DNA of 64,000 nucleotides from a candidate division TM6 bacterium GW2011_GWF2_37_49 (GTDB lineage: Bacteria; Babelota; Babeliae; Babelales; RVW-14). The DNA lies in the NCBI GenBank assembly GCA_000989955.1, contig LBTE01000001.1, positions 270,615 through 334,614 of the forward strand. Reading direction: 5' to 3'. The notes beneath the pieces were generated by a model. The model worked only from the letters and a program-made list of their open reading frames with translations. It was not told the origin of the DNA and searched no databases. Of the stretch, positions 15,167 through 23,073 are shown one piece after another. The translations under genes and the position numbers were made by a program. Each line of letters opens with the position of its first letter. The first letter of the stretch is position 1.

Positions 15167-15706
15167 TTATAATTCATGATTATAAATTCCAGATATTAAA
15201 TTTAGGCGTGAACCAAAACGCTTTCTTCGATTCCGATATTTATCGGCCAAAATTTTGAAACGTTTAAGTTTGCCGATTACATGCTAATTCAAAACGCGTA
15301 GACTCGATATTTCATGGTTTTGATTTTTATCTTCTAAAGTTAGCGGCTGTTTTTTGCTTTTTTTCTTTGGCATCGATGTGTTAGTATGAATTTTTTGTAA
15401 ACCTTGATAACCAGAATCTGCAAGAATTTTTATTTTTTCAAGAACCCTCACGCCTGATTCTTTTAAAAATCTGAAGTCATGACGTTTGCCGATTGCAACA
15501 TTGGTACAAATAATTTTTGCAGTTTTCTTAATTCTGTCTTCAATGCTTAGCTTTGGTGGCCGACCGCCAGGCCCACGTGCAGCTTCTTTCTTTGTTGTAT
15601 ATGCTTTTGTTACAATCTCAAGCATTTTACTAAATGTTGTACGCTTCACTCCAACAATTCTTCTAAACTGATTTTCTGACAAACTTTCTATCTTTTTCCA
15701 TTTCAT
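15167..15706 (-). pseudogene. IS5-family transposase remnant
   Basis: The 140-codon frame starts like IS5-type transposases (FRRIVGVKRTTFSKMLEIV, then GPGGRPPKLSIEDRI). It jumps directly to the late region (GKRHDFRFLKESGVR, LADSGYQGLQKIH), so the central DDE portion of roughly 100-150 residues is deleted. A TAG after RVLN interrupts the frame. Beyond it the same frame continues with HVIGKLKRFKILADKYR and RFGSRLNLISGIYNHEL to a TAA at 15167-15169, the expected C-terminus. I see no intact terminal repeats, although TTCTCCCAAAT and ATTTGGGAAGA form an inverted pair near 15710-15765. Confidence 0.85.
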
Positions 15707-15783
15707 GTTTTTCTCCCAAATATTTTTTATTAGTTTGCCAAGTTTTTATAATTTGGGAAGAAGTCTATCGTTGAATCTGTAAA

Positions 15784-17016
15784 TTACATTGCGATTGTTG
15801 ACAAAAATTCATCAAGCGAAATTTGGCCAGATTTTACTTTTTGAATGCCATCATCTTGCAGAGTGATCATGCCATTTTCTTTAGCCTGTTTTTGTATCAC
15901 TTCATTGCTGGATTTTTGTACAATCAAATTTTTTATTTTTTCATCAAGAACAAGTAGCTCAAATATTCCGATTCTGCCACTGTGTCCAAGGTTGAAACAT
16001 TTGCTGCATCCATTGGAAACATATGATTGCGTTGACAAATTTTCTAAATTTTTAAAAGTTGAATTATCAATTGTTTTTTTGCAACTACTACACAATTTTC
16101 TTGCAAGGCGTTGAGCAATAACACCGGTAAGAGTTGCGCTTATCAAAAATGGTTCTACGTCCATATCAAGCAATCTTGTTACAGCACCAGCAGCATCATT
16201 TGTATGAAGCGTACTAAAAACCATGTGACCTGTAAGCGCCGCTTCAATGGCAATTTGAGCGGTTATTTTATCTCGAATCTCACCAATCATGATTATATCT
16301 GGGTCTTGACGTAGAAGCGAACGAAGACCGTTTTGAAATATAAAGCCAGCTTTTTCATTGACTTGACTTTGGGTTATGCCATCAAGGGCATACTCAACCG
16401 GGTCTTCCATAGTTATTATATTTTTCCCAGGATTGTTAAGATACGAAAGCATTGCGTACAATGTTGTTGTCTTCCCTGCACCAGTTGGGCCTGTTACAAG
16501 AAAAAAACCATGCGGTTTGCTAACTAAATTTTTTACCGACTCAAACAATGGTTTGTCGAACCCAAGAGATTCAAGCTCCAGCAAGTTGTACTCACGATCC
16601 AAAATTCTGACTACCATTTTTTCGCCGTATGTCGAAGGAAATGTCGAAATTCGAAGATCGATAATATGCGTACGCCCAAAATTTTCGTACATCAAGATCT
16701 TAATTTTGCCATCCTGAGGCAATCTTTGAGTGGCAATATCAAGGCCAGCCAAAATTTTTATACGCGATATAACAAGCTTTGAAATCTCTGAACTTACGTC
16801 TTCTTGATCATACAATGTGCCATCAATTCTGAATCTAATTCGAGCTCTATCTTCTTCTGGTTGAATGTGAATATCTGAGGCATGAACATTTATTGCCGTG
16901 TATAAAAGGCAATCAACAAATTCTATAGTTGATTCATGTTTTATACCTTGCGATATCTTGTCCTCTGGGCTCAAAAGTTTGTATACCGTTGACTTTATCC
17001 CATCGCCTTGAAGCAT
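15784..17016 (-). CDS. GspE/PilB-type secretion or pilus assembly ATPase
   Basis: This hexameric ATPase family drives type II secretion or type IV pilus extension. Motifs in order: ASDIHIQPEED near residue 50; Walker A GPTGAGKTT; the Asp box IITMEDPVEY; Walker B DPDIIMIGEIRD; and the His box TLHTNDAAGAVTRLLDM. The C-terminal zinc tetracysteine is CSSCK and CSKC. At 410 residues it lacks the N-terminal MshEN-type region of full PilB or GspE (about 500-570). The other pilus or secretion genes are not in this window. It follows the FUN14-like gene by 3 bp, so the two are probably translated together. Confidence 0.9.
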   Translation of the reverse strand: MLQGDGIKSTVYKLLSPEDKISQGIKHESTIEFVDCLLYTAINVHASDIHIQPEEDRARIRFRIDGTLYDQEDVSSEISKLVISRIKILAGLDIATQRLPQDGKIKILMYENFGRTHIIDLRISTFPSTYGEKMVVRILDREYNLLELESLGFDKPLFESVKNLVSKPHGFFLVTGPTGAGKTTTLYAMLSYLNNPGKNIITMEDPVEYALDGITQSQVNEKAGFIFQNGLRSLLRQDPDIIMIGEIRDKITAQIAIEAALTGHMVFSTLHTNDAAGAVTRLLDMDVEPFLISATLTGVIAQRLARKLCSSCKKTIDNSTFKNLENLSTQSYVSNGCSKCFNLGHSGRIGIFELLVLDEKIKNLIVQKSSNEVIQKQAKENGMITLQDDGIQKVKSGQISLDEFLSTIAM

Positions 17017-17019
17017 CTA

Positions 17020-17424
17020 TTATCCAAGTTTATACCCAATTAAACAGCCAACCAAAGCGGCAATTGATGCAACCAAATTTGCCTTTATCCATCCAACCGC
17101 CACACCAATCATTGGCGAAACAAAATCTTTTTTGTCGGGTGTTATCCCAAAAATATCTTTAATTGCGACCCAATCTATTTCAAGTAATTTATAAAACTCC
17201 ATCCCTTTAATTAATAAAAAACTTACAATCAAGCAACCAAATATAAATTTAAAATACCTTTTTAGTATGAATCCTGAAGCAAAACTTACGCTAAAATATA
17301 TGGCAGCCTGGATTGCTTCCGAATATGATCCACCAACGTTTTGAGACCATGCTTTCAGATCAAACTCAGTCCAAAAAGTTTTGACTTTGTCTGCTGTAGT
17401 AGTTAGCGTTGCATTATCTAGCAT
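17020..17424 (-). CDS. Small FUN14-like membrane protein
   Basis: This 134-residue protein has a soluble, Trp-containing N-terminus and at least two or three membrane segments (around AAIYFSVSFASGFIL, FIFGCLIVSFLLI and ANLVASIAALVGCLIGYKLG). The order Gly-rich helix, Lys/Arg, LLEIDWVAIKDI and a C-terminal GY-K resembles FUN14-domain proteins. No enzymatic role is known for that family in bacteria. It lies 3 bp upstream of the GspE/PilB-type gene, with AAGGAG before its ATG. A role in that apparatus is inference. Confidence 0.55.
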   Translation of the reverse strand: MLDNATLTTTADKVKTFWTEFDLKAWSQNVGGSYSEAIQAAIYFSVSFASGFILKRYFKFIFGCLIVSFLLIKGMEFYKLLEIDWVAIKDIFGITPDKKDFVSPMIGVAVGWIKANLVASIAALVGCLIGYKLG

Positions 17425-17636
17425 TTTCGCTCCTTGTTAAAAATAAATTTTTAGAATACGGTTTAAATGTATTAAATTAAATTATGTATTGATATGTAAA
17501 TATTTTATACAAAATAGTTAATTCGGATCGTTTAAATGAAATTCAACGTCCCTAAGGTTTTGATTTGCATTTGATAAATTTTTGAAAACTGAAATATTTG
17601 AAAAATAAAAACAAAATTGGATTGAATAAGATAAAA

Positions 17637-17662
17637 GGGGAAGACTGTTTGCAGTCTTCCCC
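17637..17662 (-). terminator. Rho-independent terminator of the HU gene
   Basis: A perfect 11 bp stem (GGGGAAGACTG / CAGTCTTCCCC) with a four-base loop lies 9 bp past the HU stop codon. On the minus strand it is followed by TTTTAT. T-rich sequence on the other side could make it act both ways. Confidence 0.85.
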
Positions 17663-17671
17663 AAATTTTTT

Positions 17672-17944
17672 TTAGAGTACTGAATCTTTAAGCTGTTTGC
17701 CAGGCTTAAATTTTGGAACTCTCTTTGCAGGAATTGTCATCTTGTTGCCTGTTGCAGGATTGATACCTATTCTTGCTTTTCTTTTGATTACTGTGTATGT
17801 GCCAAATCCTGTAAGCACAACGTCTTTTCCTTTTTTTAATGTTGATTGCACTGCATCAATAAATGATTCTAGTGCAGCTTTGCATGCTGATTTAGGCATC
17901 TTTGTGCTTTTTGCCATATGCTCGATCAACGCAGCCTTATTCAT
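17672..17944 (-). CDS. hup: HU-family DNA-binding protein
   Basis: HU dimers bend and compact DNA. The 90-residue protein has the standard order: N-terminal helices (NKAALIEHMAKSTKMPKSA), then VVLTGFGTYTVIKRKARIGI, the arm motif NPATGNKMTIPAKRVPKF, and the terminal helix. I start at ATG 17944 because GAGGAG lies just upstream; an in-frame ATG at 17962 would place that site inside the gene. It is monocistronic with a strong terminator. Confidence 0.95.
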   Translation of the reverse strand: MNKAALIEHMAKSTKMPKSACKAALESFIDAVQSTLKKGKDVVLTGFGTYTVIKRKARIGINPATGNKMTIPAKRVPKFKPGKQLKDSVL

Positions 17945-18092
17945 AGAAATCTCCTCATCCAAACGTAACGTTAGGATACAAATACGTTATACAACTAATA
18001 ACAACTCACTAAACTATAAACTTTATCTCAATAAAGTCCATCTGGTCTGTTTTATGATGTAATCTTTTTATAAAATATCATACTACACGAAT

Positions 18093-18129
18093 ATTTCAAT
18101 CATGTTTTTATAAAAATCATGATTGAAAT
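18093..18129. repeat. Inverted repeat / hairpin
   Basis: ATTTCAATCATG and CATGATTGAAAT form a perfect 12 bp stem with a 13-base A/T loop. It lies upstream of HU in the 560 bp gap between HU and glyA. Confidence 0.55.
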
Positions 18130-18187
18130 GGTTTTAATTCAATATTTCGATTTCATTCTTAACGCCTTTTGAGAATGTTTTTGATTA

Positions 18188-18223
18188 AATTGTTATAGAA
18201 AAAATATTTTTTCTATAACAATT
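18188..18223. repeat. 36 bp perfect palindrome
   Basis: ATTGTTATAGAAAAAAT is mirrored exactly by ATTTTTTCTATAACAAT. The 18 bp arms leave no loop. It could be a transcription stop for either strand, or a cruciform or protein site. Confidence 0.6.
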
Positions 18224-18314
18224 CTTAACAACAATAATTGAGGCTGCCAAACTCTTTATCATTTCCTGCAACTCCGTTATACAATTCTAATTTTAAAACC
18301 TACCAAACATTGCT

Positions 18315-18506
18315 TCATTCCAAAACATGCATAGGCAGATTGATACATCGGCTATGGCTTCTCGCATGCGGCTATTCATCAGAGCTGCAAAGAAAATGAT
18401 AATTTTTTAGACCCCGCCAGCAACATGCGATTGGATGTGGCTTGCCGAATATGAAAAAAGCCCCTGCCATTTACAGCTAGCTTCCAATCGTAGATTTACA
18501 ACCAAA
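18315..18506 (+). repeat. Dispersed intergenic repeat, copy 3 (long form)
   Basis: This 190 bp copy is closely similar to 30789-30988 along its whole length, including CTTCTCGCATGCGGCTATTC and CAATCGTAGATTTACA. It lies just beyond the 3' end of glyA. Confidence 0.85.
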
Positions 18507-18522
18507 TGCAAAAAGCTTTATT

Positions 18523-19755
18523 TTAATAAATAGGTTTATTCTTACACATCACCGACACATGTTTTTTGACAACACTTAACAATTTCTCATTTTTTCGGTT
18601 TTTAATTGCAAAATCAATGAGTTCAACCACTTTTATTACATCTTTCTCTTTAAACCCGCGGGTCGTCAAAGCCGGCGTGCCAACTCGAACTCCGCTAGGA
18701 TTAGTTGGCGATTGCGTATCAAATGGCACGAGATTGCGATTTAAAATAATATTACAGTTTTGCTCAAGCAAGACCTCAACGCTTCGCCCTGTAACGCTGT
18801 CATCCAAATTTTTGTGGCCTCTGAGGTCTACCAAAAACAGGTGTGTCTCTGTACCCCCAGAAACAATGCGATATCCAAGATCAGCAAATGCTTTTGCCAT
18901 TGCCTTGGAATTTTTTATGACCTGTGTTTGATATTTTTTAAAGCTTGCTTGCAAGCACTCCTCAAATGCTACTGCCTTGGCAGCAATAATATGCATCAGC
19001 GGCCCGCCTTGAATGCCTGGCATAATCGATTTATCAAGCTGTTGAGCGTAATCTGATTTGCACAAAAGCATGCCGCCTCGAGGTCCACGCAAGGTTTTGT
19101 GTGTTGTAGTGCTGACAAAGTCTGCATGCTCAATCGGGCTAGGAATCAGCTTTGCAGCGATAAGGCCTGCGACATGAGCCATATCAACCAATAGTTTGGC
19201 GTTGTGTTTACGCGAAATACTTGCCAAGCGCTTATAATCAATAAGTTTGGAATATGCAGATGCGCCAGCAATGATTAATTTAGGCTTGTGTTGTGCGGCC
19301 AACCTTTCAATCTCTTCGTAATCAAGCTCTTCAGTATCACGGTTTACACCATAACCAACTGCATTAAAAATAGTTCCGGAAAAATTAATTTTGTGTCCGT
19401 GCGTCAAATGCCCACCTGCGCTGAGACTCATACCAAGAATGGTATCGCCAGGCTTTAAAATACTAAAATAAACACCAAAATTAGCCGTTGATCCAGAATG
19501 AGGTTGAACGTTTGCATGATCTGCGCCAAAAATCTTTTTGGCAAGATCAATTGCGTATTCCTCGATTTTATCTATTACTTGGCAGCCGCCATAATAACGC
19601 TTTCCAGAATATCCTTCGGCATATTTATTTGTAAGCACCGATCCAGCTGCGGCAAGAACCTTTTGGCTTGCGTAATTTTCCGATGCTATCAAATTAATGG
19701 TGCCTTCTTGGCGTTTTAGTTCATCTTTGATAAGTGTTTTGATAACTGATGGCAT
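18523..19755 (-). CDS. glyA: Serine hydroxymethyltransferase
   Basis: GlyA interconverts serine and glycine while loading tetrahydrofolate with a one-carbon unit; it is PLP-dependent. The 410-residue protein has LIASENYASQ near the N-terminus and EGYSGKRYYGG. The PLP region DMAHVAGLIAA is followed by STTTHKTLRGPRGG, whose Lys (about residue 225) binds PLP. The C-terminal SGVRVGTPALTTRGFKE is present. Length and order are standard. GAAGGA precedes the ATG. It stands alone, followed by a dispersed repeat. Confidence 0.96.
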   Translation of the reverse strand: MPSVIKTLIKDELKRQEGTINLIASENYASQKVLAAAGSVLTNKYAEGYSGKRYYGGCQVIDKIEEYAIDLAKKIFGADHANVQPHSGSTANFGVYFSILKPGDTILGMSLSAGGHLTHGHKINFSGTIFNAVGYGVNRDTEELDYEEIERLAAQHKPKLIIAGASAYSKLIDYKRLASISRKHNAKLLVDMAHVAGLIAAKLIPSPIEHADFVSTTTHKTLRGPRGGMLLCKSDYAQQLDKSIMPGIQGGPLMHIIAAKAVAFEECLQASFKKYQTQVIKNSKAMAKAFADLGYRIVSGGTETHLFLVDLRGHKNLDDSVTGRSVEVLLEQNCNIILNRNLVPFDTQSPTNPSGVRVGTPALTTRGFKEKDVIKVVELIDFAIKNRKNEKLLSVVKKHVSVMCKNKPIY

Positions 19756-19891
19756 TTTTTTCCTTCACAACAGTTAAAAATTTTATTTGATTGCGAATGA
19801 TTGACTGTTTATCTTCAAAAGCTTTATGTTTTATGTAGGGTAGAAGAATTTGGGGTTATTGGAAACAATTTTTTACTTTCGTCGGGGGGCC

Positions 19892-20290
19892 ATGAAAAAG
19901 ATTACTTATCTCTTGCTGACGCTTGTTGCGCTCAGTCCAAGAATTCAATGCAGACATGACGGAGGAGCTGTTGTTGCTGGAGCCCTTGGAGGGCTAGCTG
20001 TTGGAACAATGATTGGTAGCGCATCTGCACAGTCAGAAAGAAACAGCAGGGTTGAGGACAGGCTTGATCAGGAACAACGCGAACGCGATCAGGAAAAAGT
20101 TCGCGACCTAGAACGCAAGCTAGAAAAAAAGGAGATGGAGCGTAAGATCGAAGAACAGCGACTTTTGGCTGAACAAAGAGAAAAAGAACGCGCATCAACA
20201 ATGCACATAATCTTCATCAGCTTGATATTCATTCTTGGATTAGCACTGGCAGGGTTAGGGATAGCAATAATTTTAAAGAAAAAACATTAA
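19892..20290 (+). CDS. Glycine-zipper, coiled-coil membrane protein (paralogue 1)
   Basis: The protein has an N-terminal signal or anchor segment (KKITYLLLTLVALSP). A glycine-zipper stretch follows (VVAGALGGLAVGTMIGSASA), then about 60 charged residues predicted as coiled coil, and a C-terminal membrane helix (IIFISLIFILGLALAGLGIA) ending in basic residues. The zipper resembles 17-kDa surface antigen or YMGG-type proteins. The ATG at 19892 is preceded by a G-run; a frame open from 19850 adds a poor leader. The next gene is a shorter relative 23 bp away, so they form a pair. Function unknown. Confidence 0.62.
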   Translation: MKKITYLLLTLVALSPRIQCRHDGGAVVAGALGGLAVGTMIGSASAQSERNSRVEDRLDQEQRERDQEKVRDLERKLEKKEMERKIEEQRLLAEQREKERASTMHIIFISLIFILGLALAGLGIAIILKKKH

Positions 20291-20313
20291 TTTTTTGAGG
20301 GGAGGGGGAAGCT

Positions 20314-20625
20314 ATGAATAAATTATTTATGACGCTGGTACTACTTTTGTCAATGGCATTTGGATCTTTATTTTACCTAGCAAAGTGTGGACACGGAGGA
20401 GATGCTTTTGTAGGAGGATTTGCCGGAGGAACACTTGGAGGAGTTATTGGAACATCAATCGCAAACAGCAACAACAGAAGCGAATCTCGCGAAGTTGAAG
20501 TCGTTGAAAGATCATCAGGAGTTTCAGCATCAAGAATAGCAGATATTGAAGACGAACTAGGAAACCTAAGAAAAAAAATCAGATCACTGGAGGCCAGAGT
20601 AGAAGAATTAGAGGCCGCAAAATAG
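20314..20625 (+). CDS. Glycine-zipper, coiled-coil exported protein (paralogue 2)
   Basis: This 103-residue protein has a hydrophobic leader (FMTLVLLLSMAFGSLFYLA), then HGGDAFVGGFAGGTLGGVIG and TSIANSNNR, closely matching the zipper of the gene upstream. It ends with a coiled coil (IADIEDELGNLRKKIRSLEA). It lacks the C-terminal membrane helix of its neighbour. The SD is AGGGGAGGGGG. The two proteins may oligomerise with each other (inference). Confidence 0.6.
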   Translation: MNKLFMTLVLLLSMAFGSLFYLAKCGHGGDAFVGGFAGGTLGGVIGTSIANSNNRSESREVEVVERSSGVSASRIADIEDELGNLRKKIRSLEARVEELEAAK

Positions 20626-20666
20626 TAAAAACTTGATGGGCTGGAAAAATTTCGGCCCGTTCATTT

Positions 20667-21410
20667 TTATTCAAATCCGTATTTTTCAATATCTTGCGCA
20701 AGCGAACCTGACCCGGATTTGACAATCTTACCGGCTTGCATAACATGCACAAAATCAGGGTTAATATATTCAAGAATGCGTGGATAGTGAGTAATCAAAA
20801 GAAGCGTCAGTTCTTGGTTTTCTTGACGGATTTTATTGATTTGAGCGCATATCACCTTCAGTGCATCAACATCAACGCCAGAATCTATCTCATCAAGTAT
20901 TGCTAATTTAGGCTGCAATATCGACATCTGCAAAATCTCTGATCGCTTCTTTTCGCCGCCAGAAAAACCAACATTTGTTGATCGTTCAATAAATTTTGAA
21001 TCCATCTTCAAGGCTTCAAGTTTTTGATCTAGCATCTTATTAAATTCTGCCAATCTTAGCTGTTTTGGCGTATTGTCATAAATGGCATTGTATGCTGTTC
21101 GTAAGAGCTGCCTAAGTGGAACGCCCTCGATTTCGACAGGGTTTTGCATGGCAAGGAAAATACCTAACTTAGCACGCTCATCAGGCCTGTAATCATTGAT
21201 AATTTTACCATCAAATTCAATTTGTCCGGCCTCAATTTTATAATTTGGATGTCCCATTAAAGTAAACGCCAAAGAAGACTTACCTGAACCATTTTTTCCC
21301 ATAATCACGTGAACCTGTCCGGATCCAAGACCTAAATTTACACCATCCAAAACATGTTTTTCGCAAATCGAAACGTTTAAATCGCGTATTGATAATATTT
21401 TTTTAGTCAT
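20667..21410 (-). CDS. sufC: Fe-S cluster assembly ATPase SufC
   Basis: SufC is the ABC ATPase that drives the SufBD scaffold in iron-sulfur cluster assembly. Walker A is MGKNGSGKSSLAF. The family-specific FLAMQNPVEIEGV, the ABC signature FSGGEKKRSEILQM, Walker B LAILDEIDSGVDVDAL and the switch His in LLITHYPRIL are all present. The length of 247 residues is typical. ATG 21410 gives the usual N-terminus (TKKILSIRDLNV); a GTG at 21449 would add 13 residues. Neither has a clear SD. sufB and sufD are not adjacent, which is unusual for this gene. Confidence 0.93.
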   Translation of the reverse strand: MTKKILSIRDLNVSICEKHVLDGVNLGLGSGQVHVIMGKNGSGKSSLAFTLMGHPNYKIEAGQIEFDGKIINDYRPDERAKLGIFLAMQNPVEIEGVPLRQLLRTAYNAIYDNTPKQLRLAEFNKMLDQKLEALKMDSKFIERSTNVGFSGGEKKRSEILQMSILQPKLAILDEIDSGVDVDALKVICAQINKIRQENQELTLLLITHYPRILEYINPDFVHVMQAGKIVKSGSGSLAQDIEKYGFE

Positions 21411-21490
21411 GACAGTCAGAATGTTAACTATTGAACCAATAAAGCCCACTCATGCATGATAGCCAAGCATCTTATATTTTGCAACTGATC

Positions 21491-21519
21491 TTACAATTTA
21501 GATCAGGCTATGATATAAT
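21491..21519 (+). promoter_or_regulatory. Predicted promoter of the NlpC/P60 gene
   Basis: TTACAA (21491-21496) and a perfect TATAAT (21514-21519) are separated by 17 bp. They lie about 50 bp before the start codon. Confidence 0.55.
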
Positions 21520-21571
21520 TCGTACGTTGTAAAAGCTTAATTGAAATGATTCAAGAAAATTAGGAGAAAAT

Positions 21572-22732
21572 ATGAAGATACCGTTTAAATTAATGCTATT
21601 ATTTGCAGCAGCAATGTTGTTTAATTTGTTTAACGCCAATGCAGCTGTGCTGGCTCCTACAAGTCAAATCGTAACGGTTTCGGTTCCAGTGGCCGATATT
21701 AGAACAAAAAATACATCCTTTGTTTTACCGTTAAATTCAGAAAATACATCGTTTTTTTATGCTGACAATCCACTTCAAGACTCTCAAGTCTTATTCGGTG
21801 ATTCACTGAATGTAATCAAAGAAGAGGGAGACTGGTTATTTGTAGAAATACCTAAACAAAAGCAATTTACTCAATCAAATACACTCATTTCGTGCAGCGG
21901 CTGGATTAATAAAAATGCTGTAACAAATAAAGCTTTTTCACAAGGGACTACCTTAGCTGTAAAGTCGCTCTGGGCGCCTGTTTCTTTTACAACAGAACAA
22001 GGAACAGCAGTATTCAATGTTTCGCTAGGAACAAGGCTTTTAGGGAAAAAGGCTTCCGACGGCTCATGGAATATCTCTCTGGGTGGCGTTAATTACAAAA
22101 TTGGAGATGGTCACGTAGAAAAAATAATAAAAAAACGAGACTCAATTAAAGATTTGCGTGTGGATATAGTACAACGCGCAGGGCTCTTCTTAACAAGCCC
22201 ATATAACTGGGGTGGAGCTAGCGCACCATTAAAATTTTATCCTGGTCCAATGGCGCAAAACATGCTCCAACAGGCTGCTGGCGTTGATTGCTCTGGTCTT
22301 ATACACATTTTATTCAAATCTTTAGGGCTGATTTGCCCAAGAAATTCTAACGATCAATACCTATTTTCTGAAAAAATTGAATCTGGAAGTAGCCTGAACC
22401 CAGGTGATTTAATATTTTTTGCTAAAGTCGGAGAAGACTGCAAAACGCCTCTAAGAGTGACTCACGTAGCCATTTATGTCGGCAACGACGAGCAAAACAA
22501 TACACTAATCATTGAAAGCCAAGGAGTAATCGAGCCGTATGGCGTAAAATTATCAAAATCTGCAAACATGGCACGCCTCGGAAACAAGCAACTTTCTGAA
22601 ATAAAAACAGGCGATGTATTTCAATGGACCGATGAGCGTAACAAGACTACGAATTTAAGCTACATAATCTTTGGCACATTTTTTACAGCACAAAAACTCG
22701 AAGATATGCGTTCAGAATTTTTGCGTAACTAA
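21572..22732 (+). CDS. Exported NlpC/P60 cell-wall hydrolase with SH3-like domains
   Basis: NlpC/P60 peptidases cut peptide stems of peptidoglycan, usually at the gamma-D-Glu to diamino acid bond. The 386-residue protein begins with a signal peptide (LMLLFAAAMLFNLFNANA). Two bacterial SH3-like segments follow at about residues 35-190. The catalytic domain has Cys in AAGVDCSGLIHILF, His in VTHVAIYVG and a third polar residue near TLIIESQG. The layout resembles gamma-D-glutamyl-L-diamino acid endopeptidases. AGGAGAAA precedes the ATG. It stands alone and probably acts in peptidoglycan turnover. Confidence 0.88.
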   Translation: MKIPFKLMLLFAAAMLFNLFNANAAVLAPTSQIVTVSVPVADIRTKNTSFVLPLNSENTSFFYADNPLQDSQVLFGDSLNVIKEEGDWLFVEIPKQKQFTQSNTLISCSGWINKNAVTNKAFSQGTTLAVKSLWAPVSFTTEQGTAVFNVSLGTRLLGKKASDGSWNISLGGVNYKIGDGHVEKIIKKRDSIKDLRVDIVQRAGLFLTSPYNWGGASAPLKFYPGPMAQNMLQQAAGVDCSGLIHILFKSLGLICPRNSNDQYLFSEKIESGSSLNPGDLIFFAKVGEDCKTPLRVTHVAIYVGNDEQNNTLIIESQGVIEPYGVKLSKSANMARLGNKQLSEIKTGDVFQWTDERNKTTNLSYIIFGTFFTAQKLEDMRSEFLRN

Positions 22733-22844
22733 AAGCAATATTGGCTTCGATTTTATTCGATTTCAAAACGCACACAGAAACACCGTACTATACAGCCATA
22801 CATCAACTACACATCATCAAACACTTGATTGCATGAAGTGTGCC

Positions 22845-22936
22845 GCGAAAATAATATATTTTTAACATCGGCCTGCCAACATTGATTGGATGCTGGTGGG
22901 CGAATGACTTTTTCAAAAATTGCAAAAACTCCACTT
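22845..22936 (+). repeat. Dispersed intergenic repeat, copy 4
   Basis: The core ATCGGCCTGCC, ATTGATTGGATGCTGGTGGG and AAAAATTGCAAAAACTCC is present. It lies between the NlpC/P60 gene and comM; the rest of this 340 bp gap holds only the predicted comM promoter. Confidence 0.65.
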
Positions 22937-22977
22937 ACTTAAAATATTTATCTGCTTTTTTGCTTTATAAAATATAC

Positions 22978-23005
22978 TTGCAAGATCAAAATATTGTGCT
23001 ATAAA
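22978..23005 (+). promoter_or_regulatory. Predicted promoter of comM
   Basis: TTGCAA (22978-22983), a 16 bp spacer and TATAAA (23000-23005) lie about 70 bp before the comM start codon. Confidence 0.4.
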
Positions 23006-23073
23006 TATCAAACTTGTGTAATTGCAAATACGTAATCAATTATTAATTCATAACTGAAATACAGAGATTGAAA

